Source of the DNA: Candidatus Iainarchaeum sp.
GTDB taxonomy: Archaea > Iainarchaeota > Iainarchaeia > Iainarchaeales > GCA-2688035
Length of the DNA: 64,000 nt
Direction of reading: 5' to 3'
Assembly (NCBI GenBank): GCA_017610205.1
Contig: JAFCCL010000007.1
Coordinates: 57,728 to 121,727, forward strand
Under the pieces are notes generated by a model. The model was not told the DNA's origin. It did no database searches and saw only the letters and a program-made list of their open reading frames with translations. Shown piece after piece: positions 25,041-33,335 of the stretch; the stretch's first letter is position 1; each line of letters starts with the position of its first letter. A program made the position numbers and the translations under genes.

Positions 25041-26405
25041 ATGGGATTGCTTGATATACTGCAACCGATTTTCAGGATGCTTCCTGAAGTCAAGCCACCG
25101 GCAGGTGAAGTTCCGCTGAAGAAAAAATTAATATGGACATCGCTTGTGCTTGTGATTTTCTTTATAATGGGAAACATTACACTTATAGGTCTTGACAGTG
25201 CAAGAGCAGATTATCTCTTAGGAATTCAGACAATTCTTGCAAGCAATATGGGTACATTGATAAGTGCAGGAATAGGGCCAATTGTACTGTCATCCATTGT
25301 GCTACAGCTTCTTGTAGGGGCAAAATTCCTAAACATTGACATGAGTAATCCTGCAGACAAAGCAAAATTTCAGAGCCTGCAAAAGTTTTTTGCAATAGTA
25401 TTGTGCTTTTTTGAAGCCATGGCATATACTATTACAGGAACTCCTTTGCTTGCAAAGCCAGGTTTTCTGCTGCTTGTTATTGCACAGGTTGCACTTGGTT
25501 CAATTATTTTACTTTACCTTGATGAGGTTGTGTCCAAATATGGTATTGGATCAGGCATCGGATTGTTTATTGCAGGAGGAGTAAGCGGAGCATTTTTCTG
25601 GCAGATTTTTAGGCCACCTACACCAATAGAACCGACAGGTGGGGTAATAATGCAGTTTATTGCATCTCTTGGAACAGGGGCAAACTTTTTGCTGTTCCTT
25701 CCAATAGTTGTTGCAATTATAATTTTTGCAATTGTGGTATTTGCTGAAGGAGTCCATGTAAATATTCCGATTACAATGGGAAGAAAAGGAATGGGTGGAC
25801 GCTTTCCTGTAAAATTATTGTATGTTTCAAATCTTCCGGTAATTCTTGCAATTGCCTTGTTTGCAAATCTTCAACTTTGGGCAACTGTTGTTGAAGGCGT
25901 TCCAATTTTGGGATCAATAATGGGATTCCTTGCATGGGCTACAACAAGTCCGTTCAACCTTTTTTATGATATTATTGTAAGGATTGGAAGCGAAGGACCA
26001 ATTCAGGCATTGGGATTTATGGCACCGGATATTTTGCAGGCAATGATTTATTTGATTATTTTACTTGTATGCTGTATTGTATTCGGAATATTTTGGGTTA
26101 ATATGGGAAACCAGGGTCCTGCTGCTGTTGCAGAACAATTGCAGCGTTCAGGAATGTATATTCCTGGATTTAGGCGTGACAAAAGAATTATTGAAGGAAT
26201 TTTGAATCGGTATATTCCGACAATTACAATTCTTGGATCAATCTTTGTAGGTCTTTTGGCAGGACTTGGAAACATGGCTTTAGGCGGTCTGTCAAGCGGT
26301 ACAGGAATTTTGCTTACAGTTGGAATTGTTTACAGGCTGTATGAACAGCTTGCAAAAGAGCAGATGATGGCAATGCATCCAATGCTCGGGAAATTGTTTG
26401 GGTGA
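25041..26405 (+). CDS. secY: Preprotein translocase subunit SecY
   Basis: The channel-forming subunit of the Sec translocon in the cytoplasmic membrane. The 454-aa protein has about ten transmembrane helices. It starts with the short amphipathic MGLLDILQPIFRMLPEV, has a plug-region-like segment near residues 55-75, the cytosolic loop GRKGMGGRFPVKLLYVSNLPVI, and a C-terminal half with GPAAVAEQLQRSGMYIPGFR and RYIPTITILGS. Its position after L15 is universal. A membrane insertase of the Oxa1/EMC3 type follows shortly after. Confidence 0.97.
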   Translation: MGLLDILQPIFRMLPEVKPPAGEVPLKKKLIWTSLVLVIFFIMGNITLIGLDSARADYLLGIQTILASNMGTLISAGIGPIVLSSIVLQLLVGAKFLNIDMSNPADKAKFQSLQKFFAIVLCFFEAMAYTITGTPLLAKPGFLLLVIAQVALGSIILLYLDEVVSKYGIGSGIGLFIAGGVSGAFFWQIFRPPTPIEPTGGVIMQFIASLGTGANFLLFLPIVVAIIIFAIVVFAEGVHVNIPITMGRKGMGGRFPVKLLYVSNLPVILAIALFANLQLWATVVEGVPILGSIMGFLAWATTSPFNLFYDIIVRIGSEGPIQALGFMAPDILQAMIYLIILLVCCIVFGIFWVNMGNQGPAAVAEQLQRSGMYIPGFRRDKRIIEGILNRYIPTITILGSIFVGLLAGLGNMALGGLSSGTGILLTVGIVYRLYEQLAKEQMMAMHPMLGKLFG

Positions 26406-26411
26406 AGGAAA

Positions 26412-26594
26412 ATGGAAAAAAGAAAATGCGAACGGAGTGAGCATATGGCATCAAGCAACGAAGTTGCAAAGATGGAATCCACACTAGCCGAGCGCGACGG
26501 CTTGGCTGAAAAAACGGATAATTTATATTCTATTCCCTTTCCAATTAATTTAGAGAATGTTTGTTTCCAACCGAATTTTTTTGGTGACTTTTAA
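26412..26594 (+). CDS. Doubtful small ORF between SecY and the EMC3-like gene, 60 aa
   Basis: A 60-codon frame with GGTGAAGG upstream, ending in a 1-nt TAATG overlap with the next gene. The peptide shows no recognisable domain. Its first half lies in a locally GC-richer patch containing CGAACGGAGTGAGC and an 8-bp hairpin (stem around 26490-26515), unlike the surrounding A-rich genes. In many archaea adenylate kinase occupies this slot. It may be a real small coupled ORF, or just spacer DNA that stayed open. The downstream gene has its own RBS (GGTGA). Confidence 0.3.
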   Translation: MEKRKCERSEHMASSNEVAKMESTLAERDGLAEKTDNLYSIPFPINLENVCFQPNFFGDF

Positions 26595-27145
26595 TGGTAT
26601 TTTTAGATATAGTGATAGAAATAAGCCTGATTGCTTTGGCTGTTGTAGTCATAAGCAAGATTTTGCAATCAAAAATGATTGATAAGAAAAAGCAAAAGGC
26701 AGCACAGGCACAAATGAAAGAAAAGCAGAAAAAGATAAAAGAATTGATGAAAAACGGAGATGAGAAAAGCAAGAATGAAGTAGACAGGCTGCAAAAAGAA
26801 ATGCTTGAAGATATGAACGCAACAATGCAGGGAACAATGAAATATATGCTTTTTAGCATGCCGCTTTTCTTCGGAGCATTTTTTATACTTGGAAGCCTTT
26901 ATGGGGGAATATTATTTAATGCGCCAATTATGCTGCCAAAATTTCAGGGGTTTTTTTTCCTCAATCCATTTACCTGGATTCCGGTTGGATGGGGTTATGA
27001 AACAGGCTGGCTAAAATGGTATTTTATAATTTATTTGATTGCGTCAATTATTATTGCAGTTACATTAAAGATTAGGGAAAAAGTAGTGAAAAGAGGCAGT
27101 AAAAATGTCGAAGAAGGAAAAAAAGGTGTTGAAAATGCCGAATAG
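26594..27145 (+). CDS. Oxa1-superfamily membrane protein (EMC3/TMCO1, DUF106)
   Basis: The family is thought to help insert proteins into the membrane. The 183-aa protein has an N-terminal helix (about residues 4-25), a long charged coiled coil (about 30-78), then three more hydrophobic segments (about 84-110, 115-135, 139-160) and a charged tail. This topology with the cytosolic coiled coil between helices 1 and 2 is typical of DUF106 proteins encoded beside SecY in archaea. Its end overlaps the L34e start by 11 nt. Confidence 0.88.
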   Translation: MVFLDIVIEISLIALAVVVISKILQSKMIDKKKQKAAQAQMKEKQKKIKELMKNGDEKSKNEVDRLQKEMLEDMNATMQGTMKYMLFSMPLFFGAFFILGSLYGGILFNAPIMLPKFQGFFFLNPFTWIPVGWGYETGWLKWYFIIYLIASIIIAVTLKIREKVVKRGSKNVEEGKKGVENAE

Positions 27146-27470
27146 AAGTGAAAGATCAAAGAAGACAAAATTTAGGCGGGTTGCCGGAAGCAAATCCAAA
27201 AGAATTTTTGTCAAGGAAAAAACAAGCAAGCACAAATGTGCATTGTGCAAAGGACTTTTACACGGGGTGCCACACGGAAAAACAAGTGCAGAGGTTGGAA
27301 AGCTTTCAAAAACAAAAAGGCGGCCAACAGCAGTATTTGCAGGAATTTTGTGCAGTAAGTGCAGGCATTTGGTTGTAGGGGAAGCAGCACAGGTTGAAGC
27401 AAAAGCAAAAAAGTTTGATGATGTTGAATTACGTTTGCAATATTATGTAAAAAATGTAAAGGTGAATTAA
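27135..27470 (+). CDS. rpl34e: Ribosomal protein L34e (eL34)
   Basis: An archaeal/eukaryotic large-subunit protein, 111 aa from the ATG at 27135. It has MPNRSERSKKTKFRRV at the start, and paired zinc-type cysteines CALCKGLLHGVP and CSKCRHLV. The ATG at 27105 gives ten extra Lys-rich residues and is less likely, since L34e proteins normally begin with MP. GGTG precedes the chosen ATG. It overlaps the upstream gene by 11 nt. Confidence 0.93.
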   Translation: MPNRSERSKKTKFRRVAGSKSKRIFVKEKTSKHKCALCKGLLHGVPHGKTSAEVGKLSKTKRRPTAVFAGILCSKCRHLVVGEAAQVEAKAKKFDDVELRLQYYVKNVKVN

Positions 27471-27471
27471 A

Positions 27472-27696
27472 ATGACTGGACTTGAAAAGGGAATGGTTTG
27501 CATTAAAACAAGAGGCAAGGAAGCCGGAAGAAAGGTTGTTATAGTTGATTTTGACAGCAAAAAGTATGAAGCGGTTGTTGACGGGCCTTTGGTTAAGAAA
27601 AGAAAATGCAATGCAAAGCATTTGCTTCCAACAGGTCAAAAAATTCCTGCTGAAAAAATAAAAACAAATATGGATTTTAAGGAGCTTTTGGAGTAG
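27472..27696 (+). CDS. rpl14e: Ribosomal protein L14e (eL14)
   Basis: A small archaeal/eukaryotic large-subunit protein with a KOW-like fold, 74 aa. GMVCIKTRGKEAGRKVVIVDF at residues 7-27 and DGPLVKKRKCNAKHLLPTG are characteristic. It lies 1 nt after L34e. Cytidylate kinase and TruB genes, often found around this position in archaea, are absent here. Confidence 0.94.
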   Translation: MTGLEKGMVCIKTRGKEAGRKVVIVDFDSKKYEAVVDGPLVKKRKCNAKHLLPTGQKIPAEKIKTNMDFKELLE

Positions 27697-27704
27697 TGAA
27701 TTAA

Positions 27705-28181
27705 ATGGCGGAAAACGAAGAGTTTAGACATATTGTAAGGGTTGCATCAAAGGACCTTAACGGAAATTTGGCTATTTACAGGGCACTTACAAAGATAAAG
27801 GGCGTTGGAATAAGAATGGGAAAAAATCTTGCACTTGTATTTGAAAAAGAAACAGGAGTAAAATATGACAGCAAACTTGGTTCATTGGCTGAAAATTTTG
27901 ACAAAAAGTTGGAAGAAATTGTTCTAAATCCAAAAAAGTACGGAATTCCAGTATATTATTTAAACAAGCGAAAAGAATATGCAAGCGGCGAAGACAAGCA
28001 TTTGGTAATGTCCGATCTTGACTTCAATGCAAGGACAGAATTCCAAAGACTTAATGAAATAAAATCATACAGGGGGCTTAGAAGAAGCTGGGGACTTACT
28101 GTAAGGGGACAGAGAACTAAATCAACCCATAGGGGCAAAGGCGGAACAATAGGCGTAATGAAAAAGGATAATAAAAAGTAA
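27705..28181 (+). CDS. rps13: Ribosomal protein S13 (uS13)
   Basis: A small-subunit head protein contacting tRNA and L5. The 158-aa protein has FRHIVRVASKDLNGNLAIYRALTKIKGVG, then the C-terminal SYRGLRRSWGLTVRGQRTKSTHRGKG-type block split over residues 120-146. Length is standard for archaea. It starts the S13-S4-S11-RpoD group. Confidence 0.97.
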   Translation: MAENEEFRHIVRVASKDLNGNLAIYRALTKIKGVGIRMGKNLALVFEKETGVKYDSKLGSLAENFDKKLEEIVLNPKKYGIPVYYLNKRKEYASGEDKHLVMSDLDFNARTEFQRLNEIKSYRGLRRSWGLTVRGQRTKSTHRGKGGTIGVMKKDNKK

Positions 28182-28196
28182 AAGAGTTGATGAAAA

Positions 28197-28961
28197 ATGG
28201 GCGACCCAAGAAAAACAAGAAAGCAATTCAAAAGACCTTTGAAAATTTGGAATACTGCAAGCCTTGCAAGGGAAAAAGTTTTGAAAGAAACTTTTGGTCT
28301 TAAGAACAAGCGAGAAATTTGGAAAACTGAAACAATTTTAAGGAAAAAAAGGCACAGTGCAAGAAGCCTTTTGGCACTTCCTCTTGAAGAAAGGCTGAAA
28401 AGAGAAAAAGAGCTTATTGGAAGCCTTTCAAGAATAGGAATTTTGAGCGAAAACGCAGGGCTTGATGATGTTTTAACATTAACAGTTGAAAGCTTTTTTG
28501 AACGAAGATTGCAGACAATTGTGTTGAGAAAAGGACTTGCAAATACAGCAACACAGGCAAGACAGTTTATAACACATGGACACATTGCAATTGACGGAAA
28601 AAGAGTTACAGCTCCAAGTTATATTGTTACAGCTAAAGACGAAGGAAAAATTGGTTATTATGCAGGCAAAAAAATGATACTAAAGCCTGTTGTAAAAGAT
28701 GTTAAAAAAGATGAAAAGAAAAAAACAATTAAGAAAAAGTTTGAAGAAGCAAAGCCTGCAGAAGCTCCAACCGAAAATGCTGTTGATGTAATGAAGGCAG
28801 TAAAAGAAGCTAGGGAAAAATCATTGGAAGAAGCCAAAGGTGAGAAAAAAGAAGAAAAGGCAACAAAAGAGCCTGCAAAAGAAAAAGCCACTGAAGAGCC
28901 TGCAAAAAAAGAAAAAAAGGACAATAAGGCAGCTGAAGGCAAGAAAGAGGTGAAGAAATGA
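28197..28961 (+). CDS. rps4: Ribosomal protein S4 (uS4) with charged tail
   Basis: A primary small-subunit assembly protein. The first 165 residues match archaeal S4: [19 protein letters not shown], then the S4 RNA-binding domain with [34 protein letters not shown] sequence at about residues 103-132. From about residue 168 there is a Lys/Glu/Ala-rich extension of about 85 residues. It ends in an ATGA overlap with S11. Confidence 0.96.
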   Translation: MGDPRKTRKQFKRPLKIWNTASLAREKVLKETFGLKNKREIWKTETILRKKRHSARSLLALPLEERLKREKELIGSLSRIGILSENAGLDDVLTLTVESFFERRLQTIVLRKGLANTATQARQFITHGHIAIDGKRVTAPSYIVTAKDEGKIGYYAGKKMILKPVVKDVKKDEKKKTIKKKFEEAKPAEAPTENAVDVMKAVKEAREKSLEEAKGEKKEEKATKEPAKEKATEEPAKKEKKDNKAAEGKKEVKK

Positions 28962-29341
28962 ACAAAAAAGGCATTATACATATTTATGCTTCCCACAATA
29001 ATACAATGATTCTGCTGACTGATATAACCGGTGCAGAAACAATTGCAAAGTGTTCAGGCGGAGAAGTTATAAAAGCACAGCACAAGGAAGGCAGCCCATA
29101 TGCTGCAATGAAAATTGCAGAAACAGTTGCAGAAAAATCAAGAGAACGTGGAATTACAGAGGTCATTGTAAAAGTCAGAGGAACAGGCGGAAACAGGTCA
29201 AATTCACCAGGATCAGGAAGTGAAGCAGCAATAAAGAGCTTAACAAGAGCAGGACTAAGGATTATAACAATTGAAAATGTTACACCAATACCACACGATG
29301 GATGCAGGAAAAAGAAAAAGTTTAGAGGTAAGAAAAAGTAA
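28958..29341 (+). CDS. rps11: Ribosomal protein S11 (uS11)
   Basis: A small-subunit platform protein of 127 aa. Signatures are [40 protein letters not shown], and the C-terminal [22 protein letters not shown]. It starts in a 4-nt overlap with S4. Confidence 0.98.
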   Translation: MNKKGIIHIYASHNNTMILLTDITGAETIAKCSGGEVIKAQHKEGSPYAAMKIAETVAEKSRERGITEVIVKVRGTGGNRSNSPGSGSEAAIKSLTRAGLRIITIENVTPIPHDGCRKKKKFRGKKK

Positions 29342-29377
29342 ATGGTTAAAAAACCAAAATAGGAGTTGAATTGCCCA

Positions 29378-30133
29378 ATGACAATTAGCATAAAAAAAAT
29401 TGATGAAAAAGGAAATGTTTCACGCTATCTTGTGAAAGGCACAAGCCCTGCGTTAATTAATGCAATCAGGAGAAGCGTAATGCTACATACACCCTGTCTT
29501 GCAATTGAAGACGTTTCAATATATCAAAATGGCTCTGTGCTGTTTGACGAAATGCTTGCACACCGACTAGGTATGCTTCCAATAAAAACAGACAAGACAT
29601 ACAAACTAGGCGACAAAGTAAAGCTTGTTGTGGAAAAGGAAGGACCTTGCACTGTTTACGGCAAAGACATTAAGAGCACTGACCCAAAAATAGACATAAC
29701 TGACAAAAATATTCCAATTACAAAGCTTTCAAAGAATCAAAAACTTAAAGTTGAAATGCAGGCAGTTATGATGCCTGGCAAAGAACATGCAAAATGGCAG
29801 CCTGCAATTGTAAGCTATAATGAAATTCCGGCGCTTGCTGTTTCAAAGGAATGCAATGGATGCGCAGACTGCGAAAAAGCATGCCCTATAAATATTATTG
29901 AAATGAAGGGCAAAAAGCCTGTTTTAAAGGATCAATATAATTGCACATTGTGTGGAGCTTGTGTTGACTCATGTGGAAAAGAAGCTCTAAAACTAAGTTT
30001 TAACAAAGAGGAATACATTCTTGCAATAGAGCCTGTTGCAGGACTTTCACAAAAAGAAGTAATTGAAGGATCAATAAAGGCAATGGTAGAAAAAAGCAAG
30101 GGGTTTGCAAAAAGTTTGCAAAAGTTAAAATGA
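29378..30133 (+). CDS. rpoD: DNA-directed RNA polymerase subunit D with two [4Fe-4S] motifs
   Basis: The archaeal counterpart of bacterial alpha and eukaryotic Rpb3; it nucleates polymerase assembly. The 251-aa protein has the dimerisation signature GTSPALINAIRRSVML, then an inserted ferredoxin-like domain with two complete cysteine sets: Cys159, 162, 165, 169 (CNGCADCEKACP) and Cys189, 192, 195, 199 (CTLCGACVDSC). The ATG at 29378 lies 12 nt after AGGAG; the TTG at 29366 is too close to it. Unlike many archaeal RpoD proteins, which keep one or no cluster, both appear intact here. tRNA-Leu follows. Confidence 0.96.
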   Translation: MTISIKKIDEKGNVSRYLVKGTSPALINAIRRSVMLHTPCLAIEDVSIYQNGSVLFDEMLAHRLGMLPIKTDKTYKLGDKVKLVVEKEGPCTVYGKDIKSTDPKIDITDKNIPITKLSKNQKLKVEMQAVMMPGKEHAKWQPAIVSYNEIPALAVSKECNGCADCEKACPINIIEMKGKKPVLKDQYNCTLCGACVDSCGKEALKLSFNKEEYILAIEPVAGLSQKEVIEGSIKAMVEKSKGFAKSLQKLK

Positions 30134-30155
30134 GGTGTTATGGGGAAGATATTAC

Positions 30156-30272
30156 GCAGGGGTTCCCGAGCGGTCAAAGGGGCGGGACTTAAGTTGTATT
30201 TCATTTATTTAAGAGGTGCATGAGAAATCCCGTGACTTAGTGTCTTCGGGGGTTCGAATCCTCCTCCCTGCA
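30156..30272 (+). tRNA. tRNA-Leu (UAA anticodon) with 33-nt intron
   Basis: A full cloverleaf can be drawn. The acceptor GCAGGGG (30156-30162) pairs with TCCCTGC (30265-30271), with discriminator A at 30272. The anticodon stem CGGGA/TCCCG lies at 30183-30187 and 30228-30232. The anticodon TAA is at 30190-30192. A long variable arm (GAC/GTC stem) and a T-arm with GGGGGTTCGAATCCTCC fit the class II tRNA-Leu. The anticodon loop is interrupted after position 37 by about 33 nt (30194-30226), the canonical archaeal intron site. No CCA is encoded. It lies between rpoD and L18e, a place also seen in other archaea. Confidence 0.92.
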
Positions 30273-30295
30273 ATTAAGAAAAAGGGTGAAAAATT

Positions 30296-30655
30296 ATGAA
30301 AACAGGACCAACAAAGGAAAGAGCAAAAAAAACAATGGCATTGCTTGAAAAAACAAGCAGAAAAAGCAAGAGCGCACTCTGGCTTGACGTTGCCACAAGG
30401 CTTGCAAAGCCAAGAAGACAAAGGGCAAGTGTAAACCTTTGGAAACTTGACAACCTTGCAAGAATTTTTAAGGGAAAAACATTGGTTGTGCCAGGAAAGG
30501 TCCTTGGAAACGGAGTAATTTTGGAAAAAGCAAAGATTGTAGCATTTGAATTTAGTGAATCTGCTGAAGAAAAAATAAAAAAAGCAGGTGGAAAAGCAAT
30601 TCTAATAGAAAACGCTGTTTCCGAACCTGTAAAAACAATGGTAATTGTAAAATAG
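30296..30655 (+). CDS. rpl18e: Ribosomal protein L18e (eL18)
   Basis: An archaeal/eukaryotic homologue of L15-type proteins, 119 aa. Signatures are WLDVATRLAKPRRQRASVNLWKL and VVPGKVLGNG. It starts 23 nt after the tRNA-Leu gene, behind AAAGGGTGA, and begins the L18e-L13-S9-RpoN-S2 group. Confidence 0.96.
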   Translation: MKTGPTKERAKKTMALLEKTSRKSKSALWLDVATRLAKPRRQRASVNLWKLDNLARIFKGKTLVVPGKVLGNGVILEKAKIVAFEFSESAEEKIKKAGGKAILIENAVSEPVKTMVIVK

Positions 30656-30664
30656 GTGTTGTGA

Positions 30665-31081
30665 ATGATATTGATTAATGCAGAAAATGTTATTATGGGA
30701 AGACTTGCTTCATTTGCTGCCAAAAAGGCACTAGAAGGAGAAGAAGTTACAATAGTAAACGCCGAAAAGGTAGTTATAACAGGCACGAAAGAAATTGTAA
30801 TGAAAAAATTAAAAGTAAGACTTGGTCTTGTAGGAAAAGGAAATCCGGAAAAGGGACCAAAGTTTAGCAGAATGCCTGACAGAATACTAAGAAGGTCAGT
30901 TAGAGGAATGCTTCCGCACAAAAAAAGCAAGGGAAGAGAAGCATATACACAGGTTCATGCATATATAGGAATTCCAGCAGAATTCGAAGGAAAAAAATTT
31001 GAGAAAATACCAGGCAAGGAAGAATCAAGAAAAAATGTTGAATTAGGAACAATATGCAAATTGCTTGGAGCAAAGTGGTGA
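30665..31081 (+). CDS. rpl13: Ribosomal protein L13 (uL13)
   Basis: A large-subunit assembly protein, 138 aa. It has NAENVIMGRLASFAAKKAL at the N-terminus and RMPDRILRRSVRGMLPHKKSKGR in the middle. It lies 9 nt after L18e and 5 nt before S9. Confidence 0.97.
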   Translation: MILINAENVIMGRLASFAAKKALEGEEVTIVNAEKVVITGTKEIVMKKLKVRLGLVGKGNPEKGPKFSRMPDRILRRSVRGMLPHKKSKGREAYTQVHAYIGIPAEFEGKKFEKIPGKEESRKNVELGTICKLLGAKW

Positions 31082-31086
31082 AAAAA

Positions 31087-31512
31087 ATGGCGACTGCAAA
31101 AAAAAGAAAAAGAAAAACAAGAATTAACAGCAAGGCCAAGAAAAAGGAAGCTGTTGCAAGGGCTGTTATAAGAAAAGGCAGCGGAAAAATAAAGGTAAAC
31201 AAGCGCAACCTAAGCCTTTTTGAGCCAAAGCAGATTAAGTCATTTATTGAAGAGCCGTTAAATATTTTGCCAGATGTTGCAAAAGAAGTAGACATTGATA
31301 TAAATGTCAAAGGCGGCGGAGTTATGGGACAGGCAAGTTCAATAAGAAGCGCAATTGCAAAAAGTCTTGTGGTATACAGTAAAGACGCCAAGGCAAAACA
31401 GGCACTGGTTGCTTATGACAGACTTTTGCTTGTTGATGACGTAAGACGTGTTGAAAGCAAAAAGCCATTGGGAACAAAGGCCAGAAAGAAAAAGCAAATG
31501 AGCAAAAGGTGA
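31087..31512 (+). CDS. rps9: Ribosomal protein S9 (uS9)
   Basis: A small-subunit protein whose basic C-terminus reaches the P-site tRNA. It is 141 aa from the ATG at 31087, with RKTRINSKAKKKEAVARAVI, then VKGGGVMGQASSIRSAIAKSLV and the C-terminal KKPLGTKARKKKQMSKR. The start at 31054 inside L13 is rejected because the family begins near MATAKK. Confidence 0.96.
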   Translation: MATAKKRKRKTRINSKAKKKEAVARAVIRKGSGKIKVNKRNLSLFEPKQIKSFIEEPLNILPDVAKEVDIDINVKGGGVMGQASSIRSAIAKSLVVYSKDAKAKQALVAYDRLLLVDDVRRVESKKPLGTKARKKKQMSKR

Positions 31513-31519
31513 TTAGGAT

Positions 31520-31714
31520 ATGATGGTTCCAATAAGATGTTTCAGCTGTGGAAAACAACTCGCAGGAGTATATGAAGAGTTCAAAAAAAAGGTCGAAAAA
31601 GGCGAAAAACCCGAAAAGGCAATGGACGACCTTGGAATAAAAAGATACTGCTGCAGGCGAATAATTTTTTCACACGTTGATTTAATAGACGAAATTTCAA
31701 AATACCCGAGATGA
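31520..31714 (+). CDS. rpoN: DNA-directed RNA polymerase subunit N
   Basis: The archaeal Rpb10 homologue, a small zinc protein in the polymerase assembly platform. The 64-aa protein has [14 protein letters not shown] with Cys8 and Cys11, and [18 protein letters not shown] with the second Cys pair (Cys44, Cys45), the classic Rpb10 zinc set. It ends in an ATGA overlap with S2. The subunit K gene, usually next, is missing here. Confidence 0.96.
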   Translation: MMVPIRCFSCGKQLAGVYEEFKKKVEKGEKPEKAMDDLGIKRYCCRRIIFSHVDLIDEISKYPR

Positions 31715-32424
31715 TTCAAATGGACGAGAAAAAAGATTCAAAACATTTAGTTGAGCTTGACGAATATCTTAAAACCGGCTCGCACATTGGCACAAAATTC
31801 AAGACAGGCGACATGAAACGCTACATTTTCAAGCAAAGAAGAGACGGTTTGAAAGTTCTTGATGTTGAAACAATTGACAGCAGAATTAAGATAGCTGCAA
31901 AATTTCTTTCAAAATTTGATTCAAACGGAATAATTGTTGTTGCAAGAAAAACATACGGGCAAGAGCCTGCAAAACAATTTGCCAAAGCAGTAGGCGGAAA
32001 GGCAATTCTTGGCAGGTTTGTTCCAGGAACATTTACAAATCCAAACGCAAAAAAATTCATGGAACCAAAAGTAGTTGTTGTAACAGACCCAGAGGCAGAC
32101 AGGCAGATATTAAAAGAAGTTGAAAAAACCAAGGTGCCTGTTATTGCAATGTGTTCAACAAACAACAATCTTACAACAATTGACCTTGTTATACCAATAA
32201 ACAATAAGGGAAGAAAAAGCATGGCACTCGCATATTTCCTTCTTGCAAGAGAAGTATTAAAAGAAAAAGGCGAAATTAAAAAGGACGAAGACTTCAAGAA
32301 AAAGATTGAAGACTTTGAATACAAAATGAAGGAAGGGCAAAGAGAACAGCCAAGACGCGAACAAAGCGGTTTTGGAAGAGGCAGGCGTCCAGATGACAGA
32401 AACAGGGGATTTAGACGAAGGTAA
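31711..32424 (+). CDS. rps2: Ribosomal protein S2 (uS2)
   Basis: A small-subunit protein near the mRNA exit. The 237-aa protein has [22 protein letters not shown], then [30 protein letters not shown] and [12 protein letters not shown]-terminal Arg/Gly/Gln-rich tail ([15 protein letters not shown]) is present. The ATG at 31711 overlaps the RpoN stop by 4 nt; the ATG at 31720 is an alternative. Enolase, often between RpoN/K and S2 in archaea, is absent. Confidence 0.96.
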   Translation: MIQMDEKKDSKHLVELDEYLKTGSHIGTKFKTGDMKRYIFKQRRDGLKVLDVETIDSRIKIAAKFLSKFDSNGIIVVARKTYGQEPAKQFAKAVGGKAILGRFVPGTFTNPNAKKFMEPKVVVVTDPEADRQILKEVEKTKVPVIAMCSTNNNLTTIDLVIPINNKGRKSMALAYFLLAREVLKEKGEIKKDEDFKKKIEDFEYKMKEGQREQPRREQSGFGRGRRPDDRNRGFRRR

Positions 32425-32428
32425 GAAA

Positions 32429-32435
32429 TTTAAAT
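32429..32435 (+). promoter_or_regulatory. TATA box of the MEMO-family gene
   Basis: TTTAAAT just after the S2 stop codon, about 29 nt before the ATG at 32461, giving a leaderless or nearly leaderless mRNA separate from the ribosomal operon. Confidence 0.5.
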
Positions 32436-32460
32436 TAGTTCTTCCCAAAAAATTCTTTTT

Positions 32461-33252
32461 ATGGCAGAACGAGAACCAAGTGCAGCAGGTGCCTATTATC
32501 CTGCACAAAAAGAGCAAATTGAAAAACAACTTGAAAAGCTTTTTGGAGGAATTCCAAAACAGGAAAAAAGCAAATGCGTTGTTGCACCACACGCAGGATA
32601 TGACTACAGTGGCAAAACCGCAGCATATTCTTTCAAAGCATTGCAGGAAAGCAAAACATTTGTTATTTTGAGCCCAAACCACACAGGCCTTGGCTCACCA
32701 GTAAGCGTAAGCAATGCAACCCAATGGAAAACACCACTTGGAAGCGTACAAGTTGATGTTAAATTTAGGGAAAAACTTCTTGCAAAGCTTGAAATTGAAG
32801 CAGATGATTTAGCACACATAGGCGAGCACAGCATTGAACTGCAAATTCCATTCCTGCAAAAAATGTTTAAAGGATTTAAAATTTTGCCAATAACAATAAT
32901 GGAACAACGGTTTGAAGAGCTTGAAAAAATTGGAAACGCACTTGCAGAACTTGAAGGTAGTTTTTCAATAATTGCCTCAGGCGATTTTACACACCAGGAA
33001 CCGATTGAAATTGCAAGAAAAAAAGACCACGAGGCAATAAAAAAAATAGAATTGTTGGAAGCCAAAGGCTTTCATCAAAAAGTAATCTCAGAAAATCTGA
33101 GCATTTGCGGAGTTTCACCAATTACTGCATTGATTCAGTACTGCAAAAAAACAGGGTTTAAAAAAGGAAAGCTTTTGCATTATGATACAAGCGCAACAGA
33201 AACAGGAGACAAGGAAAGTGTTGTTGGATATGCTGCAATAGGCTTTTATTGA
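32461..33252 (+). CDS. MEMO1 family protein
   Basis: MEMO1 proteins are conserved in archaea and eukaryotes; their biochemical role is not settled, but they have a metal-binding fold related to class III dioxygenases. The 263-aa protein shows REPSAAGAYYP, APHAGYDYSGKTAAYSF, LSPNHTGLGSPV, EHSIELQIPFLQ and SGDFTH, the set of His/Asp motifs that form the metal site. It is regularly found next to S2 in archaeal genomes, as here. It has its own TATA box. Confidence 0.94.
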   Translation: MAEREPSAAGAYYPAQKEQIEKQLEKLFGGIPKQEKSKCVVAPHAGYDYSGKTAAYSFKALQESKTFVILSPNHTGLGSPVSVSNATQWKTPLGSVQVDVKFREKLLAKLEIEADDLAHIGEHSIELQIPFLQKMFKGFKILPITIMEQRFEELEKIGNALAELEGSFSIIASGDFTHQEPIEIARKKDHEAIKKIELLEAKGFHQKVISENLSICGVSPITALIQYCKKTGFKKGKLLHYDTSATETGDKESVVGYAAIGFY

Positions 33253-33279
33253 TGTAATTCCTTAACTGTAGAGGGTAAA

Positions 33280-33311
33280 TTTAAATATAAAAAACAGCAT
33301 ATAATATATGC
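33280..33311 (+). promoter_or_regulatory. TATA box and palindromic operator of the TrmB-type gene
   Basis: TTTAAATA at 33280-33287 is followed by a perfect inverted repeat, GCATATA-A-TATATGC, at 33297-33311. Transcription should start about 25 nt after the TATA centre, near 33308, so the palindrome covers the start site. The first gene downstream (33336) is a DNA-binding regulator. Autorepression is the simplest reading. Confidence 0.6.
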
Positions 33312-33335
33312 AATATATAGGAAAAGTGGAGTTAA

